The position numbers and the translations under genes were made by a program. Positions 5,825 to 13,118 of a stretch of DNA of 17,307 nt are shown piece by piece. How positions within the stretch are numbered: the stretch's first letter is position 1; every line of letters starts with the position of its first letter. Source of the stretch: Bacillota bacterium (lineage in GTDB: Bacteria > Bacillota > Limnochordia > Darwinibacteriales > Darwinibacteriaceae); NCBI GenBank assembly GCA_012799115.1, contig JAAZLY010000023.1, forward strand, positions 1-17,307, given 5' to 3'. Under the pieces are notes generated by a model. That model was not told the origin of the DNA. It saw only the letters and a program-made list of their open reading frames with translations, and did no database searches.

Positions 5825-6913
5825 TTGAGTAGCAGCAAGCGAAATATGATCTTGGGTGGAGGCTTGGTTGGCCTGCTGGCAGTGGTTCTTGTCCACTATG
5901 GTAACCCAGCAAATATGGGGTTTTGCATAGCGTGCTTTATCAGAGATACGGCGGGTGCCCTCGGCCTGCATAGGGCAGGTGTAGTACAGTACATAAGACC
6001 AGAACTCATCGGGATGGCGTTGGGGGCCTGGCTCATATCCCTTGCGAAAGGTGATTTCAAGGCTCGCGGCGGTTCCTCTCCCTTGACCCGTTTTGTTCTA
6101 GGTTTCTTTGTGATGATTGGGGCTCTAGTCTTCTTGGGATGCCCACTACGTATGGTGCTTCGCTTAGCAGGGGGAGACCTAACAGCAATCCTTGGTCTAG
6201 TTGGATTTGCATCCGGTATTGGCCTTGGCATACTGTTCCTAAATAAAGGGTTCAGCCTCAGAAAGACCTATTCGCTGAACAAAGCCGAAGGGTTCTTGTA
6301 TCCCGCTATGCAGGTTGCCTTCTTTATTCTCTTGATCGCCGCACCAGCCTTTATCTTTTTCAGCGAATCGGGGCCAGGTTCTATGCATGCACCTGTAGCT
6401 CTAGCTCTAGTTGCTGGGTTGATCGTGGGTGTAGTCGCACAACGAACCAGATTGTGTATGGTCGGTGGCATTCGAGACTTGATCATGTTTAGAGATACTC
6501 ACTTGATCTCAGGTTTCTTATCCATTCTCGTGATAGCACTGATTGGTAATCTTGTCACAGGTAGATTCACACTTGGCTTTGAGGGACAACCAATTGCCCA
6601 TAATGATGGATTGTGGAACTTCCTGGGGATGACCTTGGCTGGGCTTGGATCTGTTCTACTGGGCGGATGTCCATTAAGACAGATGATTCTCAGTGCCGAG
6701 GGTAATATTGACTCTGTGGTCACCTTCCTTGGTTTACTCGTGGGAGCTGCATTCGCACATAACTTAGGCTTAGCATCGTCAGGTGCTGGACCTACCGCCA
6801 ATGGTAAAGTGGCTGTACTGATCGGGTTAGCAGTTGTATTGGTTGTGGGGTTCGTGAACATGAACACCAGTACCGAGGTATCGATGAAAGGGGATGTGAA
6901 GCTTGGCGCTTAA
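5825..6913 (+). CDS. yedE: YedE/YeeE-family inner-membrane transporter (selenium or thiosulfate type)
   Basis: 362 residues from the TTG at 5825, chosen because GGAGGA (5812-5817) lies 7 bases upstream and the family's N-terminal helix starts there; ATG codons at 5765, 5789 and 5804 lack such a site. The protein is almost entirely hydrophobic, with about nine or more helices and an internal two-fold repeat: NPANMGFCIACFIRD then GCPLR (Cys106), and RLCMVGGIRD (Cys211) then GGCPLR (Cys282). Conserved cysteines in such motifs line the thiosulfate path in the characterised YeeE (TsuA) transporter. The NPANMGFCIACFIRD form with a downstream DUF3343 gene is the form linked to selenium metabolism. 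It probably imports a small sulfur or selenium anion and hands it to the TusA-like protein, whose gene overlaps its 3' end by 11 bases. Confidence 0.85.
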   Translation: MSSSKRNMILGGGLVGLLAVVLVHYGNPANMGFCIACFIRDTAGALGLHRAGVVQYIRPELIGMALGAWLISLAKGDFKARGGSSPLTRFVLGFFVMIGALVFLGCPLRMVLRLAGGDLTAILGLVGFASGIGLGILFLNKGFSLRKTYSLNKAEGFLYPAMQVAFFILLIAAPAFIFFSESGPGSMHAPVALALVAGLIVGVVAQRTRLCMVGGIRDLIMFRDTHLISGFLSILVIALIGNLVTGRFTLGFEGQPIAHNDGLWNFLGMTLAGLGSVLLGGCPLRQMILSAEGNIDSVVTFLGLLVGAAFAHNLGLASSGAGPTANGKVAVLIGLAVVLVVGFVNMNTSTEVSMKGDVKLGA

Positions 6914-7115
6914 TACTGTGGATGCAAGGGGAAGATCTTGTCCAGAACCGGTCGTTCTAACTAGAAAGGCACTAGAAAAGTATCCTGGAGGGGTACAGGT
7001 CATGTTGGACAACGCTACGTCCAAAGATAATGTGAAGCGTTTTGCCGAGAGCAGAAGCTACACGGTAAAGGTTAAGAATGAGGGAGAGGATTTCCTGTTA
7101 ACGATAACAAAGTAG
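6903..7115 (+). CDS. TusA/SirA-family sulfur (or selenium) carrier
   Basis: 70 residues with the TusA fold and the signature RGRSCPEPVVLTRKAL; Cys13 of the CPxP motif is the expected persulfide or selenide carrier. The TTG start at 6903 lies inside the end of yedE (11-base overlap) and has AAAGGGG about 9 bases upstream; a GTG at 6918 is a poorer alternative with no ribosome site. The length matches stand-alone TusA. The selenium-metabolism protein YedF usually has this domain plus a C-terminal DsrE-like domain, which is absent here. Tight coupling to yedE matches the TsuA-TsuB (YeeE-YeeD) pairing, in which the TusA-like partner takes sulfur from the transporter. Whether the cargo is sulfur or selenium cannot be told from the sequence. 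Confidence 0.85.
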   Translation: MALNTVDARGRSCPEPVVLTRKALEKYPGGVQVMLDNATSKDNVKRFAESRSYTVKVKNEGEDFLLTITK

Positions 7116-7117
7116 AG

Positions 7118-7360
7118 TTGGAGTTTGTCGCCACATTTTTTACCCATTCTGGCGCTGTTAAGTACAAGAGGCATATGAAGCAATTAGGTATTGAAGTAGA
7201 ATTGCTTCCCGTTCCAAGGAGGCTTAGTTCGGATTGCGGAATTGGAGCGAGATTCAGAACCTCACAGGACATGAACTACTTGATTAGCGACGATATCGAC
7301 AAGCTGTTTCTCGTAGAAGGTGGCGGCGAGAAGTTGCTATTCAGTTCCAGCCCGGAGTGA
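7118..7360 (+). CDS. DUF3343 protein, putative Se/S carrier
   Basis: 80 residues starting at a TTG only 2 bases after the TusA-like stop; the frame is open back to 7082 but has no other usable start, so translation is probably coupled. The small alpha/beta domain begins EFVATFFTHSGAVKYKRHMK and carries the DUF3343 hallmark PVPRRLSSDCGIGARF with a single conserved Cys40 (Cys-Gly). The family is known mainly from anaerobes, where it sits with yedE, yedF and cysteine desulfurase genes and is annotated as a putative Se/S carrier. A role as a second relay protein after the TusA-like carrier is inferred from that context and the lone cysteine. It is the last gene of the operon, 18 bases before the terminator stem. 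Confidence 0.82.
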   Translation: MEFVATFFTHSGAVKYKRHMKQLGIEVELLPVPRRLSSDCGIGARFRTSQDMNYLISDDIDKLFLVEGGGEKLLFSSSPE

Positions 7361-7378
7361 TAGGACCCTAAAGCAGAT

Positions 7379-7419
7379 GAGCCCCCTTGCTGAGCCACTC
7401 AAAGGCAGCAAGGGGGCTC
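7379..7419 (+). terminator. Strong terminator hairpin after the yedE operon
   Basis: A perfect 14-base inverted repeat (7379-7392 with 7406-7419, core AGCCCCCTTGCTG) encloses a 13-base loop. The stem is G/C-rich. The tail TAGTGTTAGCC is not a clean T-run, so efficiency is uncertain. It lies 18 bases after the DUF3343 stop and separates this operon from the MATE leader. Confidence 0.75.
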
Positions 7420-7451
7420 TAGTGTTAGCCTCATTCTCAGCTACCTCACTC

Positions 7452-7481
7452 TTGCTTAACATGCCTTGTTCGATGTATACT
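7452..7481 (+). promoter_or_regulatory. Possible promoter of the MATE leader
   Basis: TTGCTT (7452-7457) and TATACT (7476-7481, 5 of 6) are 18 bases apart, predicting a start near 7488 and a leader of about 104 bases before the MATE ATG. The -35 is weak. It lies after the upstream terminator and before the leader terminator, which is where a promoter is needed. Confidence 0.4.
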
Positions 7482-7490
7482 TGAGGCACA

Positions 7491-7512
7491 CTCTTCGCCA
7501 CCGGGTGGAGAG
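7491..7512 (+). other. Upstream hairpin in the MATE leader
   Basis: CTCT (7491-7494) pairs with AGAG (7509-7512) and CCAC (7498-7501) with GTGG (7505-7508), leaving a three-base bulge TCG and a three-base loop CGG. It stands 4 bases before the leader terminator stem. I could not match it to a known riboswitch class. Confidence 0.4.
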
Positions 7513-7516
7513 CTCA

Positions 7517-7572
7517 GGTGTTTTGCAGCATCCCGTTAGGTCATAGAAGGGATGTTGGAGGACACCTTTTTT
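7517..7572 (+). terminator. Intrinsic terminator (attenuator) in the leader of the MATE gene
   Basis: The arms 7517-7534 and 7549-7566 form an 18-position stem with 17 pairs (three G-U wobbles) and one G-G mismatch, around a 14-base loop, followed at once by six T residues (7567-7572). This is a textbook intrinsic terminator. It ends 19 bases before the MATE ATG, with the ribosome site GGGAGGAG (7576-7583) directly after, leaving no room for a promoter in between. Transcription of the transporter must read through it, so attenuation is the simplest reading. Confidence 0.8.
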
Positions 7573-7591
7573 GTTGGGAGGAGAAGCCTAA

Positions 7592-8920
7592 ATGAACACT
7601 TCTTTGCTTCGGACCTTTTCACGCTATGCAACCTTGAATATCTTAGGCATGATAAGCCTTTCCTGCTATATCTTAGCCGACACCTTCTTCATTGCACAAA
7701 AACTCGGTGCTACAGGTCTTGCGGCATTGAACCTATCCATTCCAGTCTATAGCATCATCCATGGCCTTGGAATCATGATTGCCATTGGTGGTGCCACGAG
7801 ATTCAGTATCTTGCGCTCTCAACAAGAGGAAGGGCGTGCTCGCGCTGTGTTTTCCACCGTCTTCCGAGGGGGGCTGGTGATAGGTCTTCTGTTTCTTCTC
7901 TTGGGTCTTGTCGGCTCTGGGTTTCTTGCCTCTCTGCTGGGGGCTGATCCAAGCACCCTGCCCTTGACTAAGACATACCTGACTACGATCCTGATTTTCG
8001 CGCCATTCTTCATCACGAATAATGTTATCATAGCCTTTGTGCGAAATGATGACGATCCCAGGTTAGCCATGATGGCCATGCTCGTGGGGAGTTTTTCCAA
8101 CATAGTTCTGGACTATGTTTTCCTATTCTCTTTTGACATGGGAATGTTCGGAGCGGCTCTAGCAACATGTCTAGCCCCGATCATCAGCCTCGGAACGATG
8201 GCTCCTCATTTCATGAAAAAAGGGACGAGACTCGTCATGTTTCACGACAAGCCAGTCTGGGGCTTGCTTCCAGATGTTTTTGCGTTAGGCTCCTCCGCCC
8301 TGATTGCAGAGCTGTCATCGGCGGTAGTACTTATCACCTTCAATTTGGTGATCCTCCGTTTACAGGGTAATGCTGGTGTTGCAGCCTACGGAATTGTTGC
8401 GAACTTGGGGTTAGTTGCAGTTTCCATCTTTAGTGGTCTAGCTCAGGGAGCCCAACCCCTCGTGAGCCGGCTTCATGGGGCTAAGAGCGCTACACTTCCC
8501 AACAAAGTGCGACAATATGCCCTAATCACTTCAGCAATGATCTCGGCATTGATGTACCTGGTCATACTTGTCTACTCCGAAGACATTGTGGGTCTTTTCA
8601 ATAGTGAAGGTGACAGACAGATCGCCCGCATGGCCGTAAGCGGCCTAGAGATATATTTCCTGGGCTTCTTCTTTCTTGGCATCAATGTCGTAGAGGCTAC
8701 CTTTCTAAGCGCAATAGAGAAGACACGAGGAGCCTTTCGAATTTCCATGGCACGGGGAGTCGTTGTCATCATACCGCTTGTCCTTATACTAAGTAGGATC
8801 TGGGACATGACTGGTGTGTGGCTTTCCTTCGTGCTAACTGAGTTACTGGTGGTCCTGCTGACCCTTGGGGCTAGGCGAATGGAACGTATTGTGTCGGAAC
8901 GCAAACATTCTCCTGCATAG
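7592..8920 (+). CDS. MATE-family multidrug/cation antiporter
   Basis: 442 residues with about 12 predicted membrane helices in two similar halves, the layout of multidrug and toxin extrusion proteins. The opening (LNILGMISLSCYILADTFFIAQKLGATGLAALNLSIP) and the mid-protein segment ALGSSALIAELSSAVVLITFN followed by YGIVANLG and GLAQGAQPL are typical of the MepA-like bacterial MATE group. Such proteins export cationic drugs or metabolites using a Na+ or H+ gradient across the cytoplasmic membrane; the substrate here is unknown. Length is normal. GGGAGGAG at 7576-7583 precedes the ATG by 8 bases. An out-of-frame reading frame overlaps the start and is not considered real. The upstream leader terminator implies induced expression, perhaps by the exported compound or by translation stress. 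Confidence 0.92.
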   Translation: MNTSLLRTFSRYATLNILGMISLSCYILADTFFIAQKLGATGLAALNLSIPVYSIIHGLGIMIAIGGATRFSILRSQQEEGRARAVFSTVFRGGLVIGLLFLLLGLVGSGFLASLLGADPSTLPLTKTYLTTILIFAPFFITNNVIIAFVRNDDDPRLAMMAMLVGSFSNIVLDYVFLFSFDMGMFGAALATCLAPIISLGTMAPHFMKKGTRLVMFHDKPVWGLLPDVFALGSSALIAELSSAVVLITFNLVILRLQGNAGVAAYGIVANLGLVAVSIFSGLAQGAQPLVSRLHGAKSATLPNKVRQYALITSAMISALMYLVILVYSEDIVGLFNSEGDRQIARMAVSGLEIYFLGFFFLGINVVEATFLSAIEKTRGAFRISMARGVVVIIPLVLILSRIWDMTGVWLSFVLTELLVVLLTLGARRMERIVSERKHSPA

Positions 8921-8933
8921 TGATAGGAAAACA

Positions 8934-8962
8934 TTCACATCCATGGGATTATCTGGTACGAT
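8934..8962 (+). promoter_or_regulatory. Predicted sigma-A promoter of the serine hydrolase gene
   Basis: TTCACA (8934-8939, 5 of 6) and TACGAT (8957-8962, 4 of 6) are 17 bases apart, and the -10 is preceded by TGG, an extended -10 element. Transcription would begin near 8969, with a leader of about 58 bases and GGGGGAA before the ATG at 9027. Confidence 0.5.
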
Positions 8963-9026
8963 TAGAGAAGTGAGTGTTAAGGGGATATTTTTCTGACTGG
9001 ACGAGAAGAGGACTGGGGGAACTGAC

Positions 9027-10250
9027 ATGGGAAGAAAGCGAACGTACCGTTTGAGAAGAATCCTAGTTCGAGGACTCTTAGTCTTATTGTTTCTGATTCT
9101 TGCCTTGGTTGCACTAAATCACAAACTGATTATCGGTATCTATCATGGAGTCACTCTTTTTGAACCAGAACGACTAGCGAGCAACTTTCGCCAAGCGGAT
9201 CAGCGCTTTGCATCGAAACTGGTGGCTGCCGGAGATATCATTTCTCCCTTTACATACAATCTGAAACAACTACCCGAACAGTACCAATACCAAGGTGAGG
9301 CTCATAGTGTGAAAGAGTTTATCGAACGCACTGATACAACAGGTTTGATTGTAACTCGGGGAGATCAGATTCTGTACGAAGAGTACTTTCAAGGAAACAG
9401 CGAGACTTCCCGGACCGTTGTCTGGTCTGTCTCGAAATCGGTTGTATCAGCCCTCTTGGGTATTGCTATAGAAGAAGGCTTTATCGGAGACGTTACGGAT
9501 CCAGTCAGCCATTATGTCCCGAGCCTCGTAGCGAGCGGGTATAATGGAGTCTCGATTAAGGATGTATTACAGATGTCATCGGGCATTGATTTTGACGAGA
9601 ATTACTTTGACGCCTCTTCGGACTTTAACAAAATGGCTCCCCGTTCTGTGGGTCTAGGAGGCCCTTTAGAAGATATCTTACTCTCCTTAGAAAACAAGGA
9701 TGAGCCCGGAACGGTGTGGGAGTATACGAGCAGCGATAGCCAGGTTCTGGGGATGGTCGTAAGGGAAGCTACTGGCATGGATCTAGCGGCCTACACCCAG
9801 AGCAGACTGTGGCAACCTGCGGGTATGGAGGCTGATGCCTATTGGCTGACAGACAGTACGGGTGTGGAATCTGCCTTTGGAGGCTTTAGTGCTACACTTC
9901 GTGATCTAGCCCGTTTTGGAAACATCTATCTGAATGACGGTTTCTTTCATGGGAAGCAAATCATCCCAGAAACATGGGTGCGGGACTCTGTGACGGCCAC
10001 TGCGAGTCATCTGAGACCTACCGAGAACAAACTTGGCTATGGTTACCAGTGGTGGGTACCTGGGGGAGGCGAGGGTGACTTTATGGCCATGGGCATCTAT
10101 GGCCAGGCAATCTATGTCAGTCCGCGCCACAAGATCGTGATCGCTAAAACTTCGGCTTATCGCGAGTATGAAGAGTATGGGGATGCTATGGAGTTAGAAT
10201 CTGTCGCTTTTATGCGCCAAGTTGCTGAGTTTCTTGGTGAAGATATCTAG
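9027..10250 (+). CDS. Membrane-anchored serine hydrolase, beta-lactamase/NylB-like family
   Basis: 407 residues. A basic N-terminus (GRKRTYRLRR) and one hydrophobic helix at about 13-31 anchor the protein with the catalytic domain outside the cell; no signal peptidase or lipobox site is obvious. The serine beta-lactamase fold shows its active-site marks: S134-V-S-K137 (SxxK nucleophile and base), Y233-T-S235 (YxS) and G-I-Y-G-Q at 356-360 in place of the KTG box, followed by AIYVSPRHKIVIAKTS. The YGQ form is that of class C-like esterases and 6-aminohexanoate-dimer hydrolase (NylB) relatives, so it is more likely an esterase or amide/peptide hydrolase than an antibiotic-resistance enzyme. The substrate is unknown. 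It has its own predicted promoter and stands 106 bases after the MATE gene. Confidence 0.88.
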   Translation: MGRKRTYRLRRILVRGLLVLLFLILALVALNHKLIIGIYHGVTLFEPERLASNFRQADQRFASKLVAAGDIISPFTYNLKQLPEQYQYQGEAHSVKEFIERTDTTGLIVTRGDQILYEEYFQGNSETSRTVVWSVSKSVVSALLGIAIEEGFIGDVTDPVSHYVPSLVASGYNGVSIKDVLQMSSGIDFDENYFDASSDFNKMAPRSVGLGGPLEDILLSLENKDEPGTVWEYTSSDSQVLGMVVREATGMDLAAYTQSRLWQPAGMEADAYWLTDSTGVESAFGGFSATLRDLARFGNIYLNDGFFHGKQIIPETWVRDSVTATASHLRPTENKLGYGYQWWVPGGGEGDFMAMGIYGQAIYVSPRHKIVIAKTSAYREYEEYGDAMELESVAFMRQVAEFLGEDI

Positions 10251-10370
10251 TCATCATCGCAGAGCCTCCGCTGTGCTTCTGGCAGGAGATATATGTCAGA
10301 TGTGTAATCTGTTGGTAGGATTGGAGTTCAGTCTGTTAGCAGAAATACAGATGAGGGAAGGTTGTTATTC

Positions 10371-11630
10371 ATGAATACACATCCGGAACTTAACTTTGGA
10401 ACCGATCTTGTTGATGCCCTCCTAGAATCCTATGTGCGGCTGATTGTCGTGAGGGATCCTGTAACAGAAGACATTCAGGGCTATCGTATTGCTGAGATGA
10501 ATAGACAAGCAGCACGAGCTTTGGCAACGAGCAAGGAGGAGGCCATGGGTCGCGATCTGTGTGATGTTCTTGCCATGGACCAAGATTCTCGACGAAGACT
10601 CCAGGAACGTCTCACCCCACAACGAGAGCAAGAGACCTTTGATTTCCACTTTGAGCAGCTCGATCGACGGTTTTTGATCAGTCCATTCCATGTTTCTGCA
10701 GACGAGATTATCCTGTTTTTTGTTGAAGTTACATATCGCCAAAAGGTGGAAGACGTGATCAGAATTCACGAAGTCCTCTTAGAACGCGCCCAGGACGTGA
10801 TTCTTTTTGTAGATATGGACGGTCGGATCCTGAACGGCAATGAGAAGGCCTGTGAGGTCTATGGGTATACGAAGGAGGAGCTGAAGCTCCTTGGGATTCT
10901 AGATATTCGTCATCCTTCGACCCATGCCGTCTTCAGGGAACAAATGGAACAGGCCGATGAAGAAGGAACTGTTTTTGAGTGTATCCATGTACGTTCTGAT
11001 GGGACTTCTCTTCCCGTTGAAGTGAGTGCCAAGAGTACAGATACAGATCGAGGCAGGATTCGGATCCACATCATTCGAGATATTACCGAACGTAAGGAAC
11101 AAGAGAAGAAGATTGCTTGGCTAGCGACGTATGATGGGCTCACAGACATTCTTAATCGGCGTAGCATCATCGGAGAGTTGGAGCGGGAAGTCAATCGCGC
11201 CAGGCTTACTGAGTCAAAACTTGCAGTTCTGCTGTTTGATATCGACAAGTTCAAATTAATCAATGACAGCTTAGGCCACGCGGCCGGGGATTTCATCTTG
11301 GCTCTTGTAGCTAAGAGAGTGAAATCCGTCTTGAGACAGCATGATCAAGTAGGTCGTTTGGGTGGGGATGAGTTCGTCGTGCTGCAAACAGGTGTGAGAA
11401 CTGTAGAGGACGCGATTTCCTTGATTGGGCGAATTACCGATGTGCTGTCAAAACCAGTCATGTATGAAGGATCCGAAATAACACTCAGCATCAGTTTGGG
11501 GGCTAGTCTTTTCCCAGACCACGCCACAAATACAGAGGATTTGATGCACTACGCCGATCAAGCCATGTATCACACGAAACGTAAGGGTGGAAATGGATAC
11601 GAATTCCATCAACCCGCTCTGACTCTCTAG
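10371..11630 (+). CDS. PAS-PAS-GGDEF diguanylate cyclase
   Basis: 419 residues from the ATG at 10371, which has GAGGGAAGG 9 bases upstream; the TTG at 10362 directly abuts that site and is rejected. No membrane helix or signal peptide is seen, so it should be cytosolic. A first, diverged PAS-like region covers about 13-122, a second PAS about 130-240 (ending RIHIIRDITERKEQEKKIAW, the usual PAC and linker helix), then the cyclase domain at about 250-412. The active-site loop is intact GGDEF (331-335) and the product-inhibition site RQHD (322-325) stands five residues before it. It should make c-di-GMP from two GTP in response to a ligand or redox signal at the PAS domains. The 120 bases before it hold only weak hairpins and no clear promoter. 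The cardiolipin synthase follows 20 bases later. Confidence 0.92.
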   Translation: MNTHPELNFGTDLVDALLESYVRLIVVRDPVTEDIQGYRIAEMNRQAARALATSKEEAMGRDLCDVLAMDQDSRRRLQERLTPQREQETFDFHFEQLDRRFLISPFHVSADEIILFFVEVTYRQKVEDVIRIHEVLLERAQDVILFVDMDGRILNGNEKACEVYGYTKEELKLLGILDIRHPSTHAVFREQMEQADEEGTVFECIHVRSDGTSLPVEVSAKSTDTDRGRIRIHIIRDITERKEQEKKIAWLATYDGLTDILNRRSIIGELEREVNRARLTESKLAVLLFDIDKFKLINDSLGHAAGDFILALVAKRVKSVLRQHDQVGRLGGDEFVVLQTGVRTVEDAISLIGRITDVLSKPVMYEGSEITLSISLGASLFPDHATNTEDLMHYADQAMYHTKRKGGNGYEFHQPALTL

Positions 11631-11650
11631 AATCAAAGGAGAAAGGCTGT

Positions 11651-13075
11651 ATGAGACAAGTCCTATCACTAATCTATATAGGTTACCTGTTTTTTGTCAT
11701 GCTTATCATCTTTTTCGGTGGCAAAAAGCCCACCCAGCGTTTCAGTTGGCTGTTAGCCTTAACCTTTCTGCCCGGAATAGGACTCATCTTGTATCTATTG
11801 TTTGGCAGCGAAGGCTATTGGACCTATAAGCGTAGGCAAATTCGCCAACGCCACAAAGGACTTTTTCTGGAACTCGATGAGATTCTCCAAAGGGGAAATA
11901 ATCTGTCGCACAGAGAGCTTTCGCCGGTTCAGCAATTCCACACGCAGTGGTGTGGTAGTATGTTTACCGATGATAATGCTGTGGAGATTTTTACAAATGG
12001 AAAGCCCAAGTTTCAACGCTTGTTTGAAGATTTACGAGCAGCAAAGGACCACATCCATGTACAATACTTCACGATTCACAATGATCCCATTGGTCGAGAG
12101 TTGATCGAAATTCTGAAGGAAAAAGCCAGCCAGGGCGTTGAAGTCAAACTACTTTACGATAGCTTCGGCTGCTTCATGACCTTTGTACGTCCCCTCTTTT
12201 GGGAACTAAAGAGAGCCGGAGGCCATGTGCGCGGCATTCGCCCTTATGCCCGGGCCCTTAATTATAGAAATCATCGCAAACTCGTGATCGTCGATGGTTC
12301 CATAGGCTATCTGGGGGGCATGAATCTCGGTGAACGATATGCCACTGGAGTGAAGGGAATGGAGTGGAGGGACACCCATATTCGCTTGACTGGCGGGGGA
12401 GTTCACGACCTGCAACAGATCTTTATGTCTGATTGGATTGCGTCTACACGCAAAGGGAAGATCGGATTTCGCCGAAGATTGCGCCACTATTTCCCAGCTT
12501 CACAAGGAGAGGGCGATCTACCAATCCAGACCATAGCAAATGGGCTATACAATAAGTCCTTCCATCAAGATGTGATTAATTTGAGTTACTTCAATCTGAT
12601 CACAAGTACGAAGGAGAGACTCTGGATTCAAACCCCCTATTTTTCGCCGTCAGAGCCTATTTTGCAGAGCTTGAAGACCCTGGCCTTGCGAGGCGTCGAC
12701 GTACGGATCATCACTTCGAGTTACTACACCTTTGGCGGTTTGTTTCATCACAATATCAAAAACTACTATCTGAGGCATCTTGTAGATAGTGGCGTAAGGG
12801 TCTTTAGGTATAAGGGTATCATGCACGCTAAGACAATGCTGATCGATGATGAGCGTCTCTGCATAGGCACAGTCAACCTCAATTTCCGGAGCCTTGAGCG
12901 TGATGATGAACTCTTTGTGTACTGCGAATCATCGGATTTGAATCGGCTTTATGCGGAGATTTTGCGTACAGATGCTGCTCGTTCTGAGGAACTGGACTAT
13001 GTGAAGTTTAGGAAGCAAACGCTGCTTTCTCGAGCTCTAGAAGCCGTTGTAAGCCTCTTTTCGCCTTTGTCATAG
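11651..13075 (+). CDS. cls: Cardiolipin synthase (phospholipase D superfamily)
   Basis: 474 residues. Two N-terminal membrane helices (about 4-23 and 31-51) are followed by FGSEGYWTYKRRQ and two phospholipase D domains. Both HKD motifs are complete: H208-x-K210-x4-D215 within NHRKLVIVDGSIGYLGGMN and H392-x-K394-x4-D399 within MHAKTMLIDD, with GTVNLNFRS after the second where GSANFDxRS is common. This is the layout of bacterial ClsA-type enzymes, which join two phosphatidylglycerol molecules into cardiolipin at the membrane. AAAGGAG at 11636-11642 precedes the ATG at 11651. It is probably in one transcript with the cyclase upstream and rlmA downstream (43-base gap). No regulatory signal of its own was seen. 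Confidence 0.93.
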   Translation: MRQVLSLIYIGYLFFVMLIIFFGGKKPTQRFSWLLALTFLPGIGLILYLLFGSEGYWTYKRRQIRQRHKGLFLELDEILQRGNNLSHRELSPVQQFHTQWCGSMFTDDNAVEIFTNGKPKFQRLFEDLRAAKDHIHVQYFTIHNDPIGRELIEILKEKASQGVEVKLLYDSFGCFMTFVRPLFWELKRAGGHVRGIRPYARALNYRNHRKLVIVDGSIGYLGGMNLGERYATGVKGMEWRDTHIRLTGGGVHDLQQIFMSDWIASTRKGKIGFRRRLRHYFPASQGEGDLPIQTIANGLYNKSFHQDVINLSYFNLITSTKERLWIQTPYFSPSEPILQSLKTLALRGVDVRIITSSYYTFGGLFHHNIKNYYLRHLVDSGVRVFRYKGIMHAKTMLIDDERLCIGTVNLNFRSLERDDELFVYCESSDLNRLYAEILRTDAARSEELDYVKFRKQTLLSRALEAVVSLFSPLS

Positions 13076-13118
13076 AGGATGTCAGGGTGGAGTCTTTAGT
13101 AATGTACGGGAGAGTGCT

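Noticed and set aside
7461..7484. Seven-codon frame MPCSMYT as a leader peptide for the MATE gene
   Set aside because: It overlaps the predicted -10 and has no ribosome site, so it would not be on the transcript.
7552..7752. A 66-codon frame overlapping the MATE start
   Set aside because: It begins inside the terminator stem and runs out of frame within the transporter coding sequence, with no recognisable protein features.
9027..10250. Antibiotic-resistance beta-lactamase
   Set aside because: The third motif is YGQ rather than KTG, there is a membrane anchor, and overall similarity is to NylB/esterase-type hydrolases.
10251..10370. Terminator or promoter in the gap before the PAS-GGDEF gene
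   Set aside because: Only short dyads such as CAGAT-N5-ATCTG (10298-10312 region) and weak hexamers are present, none convincing.
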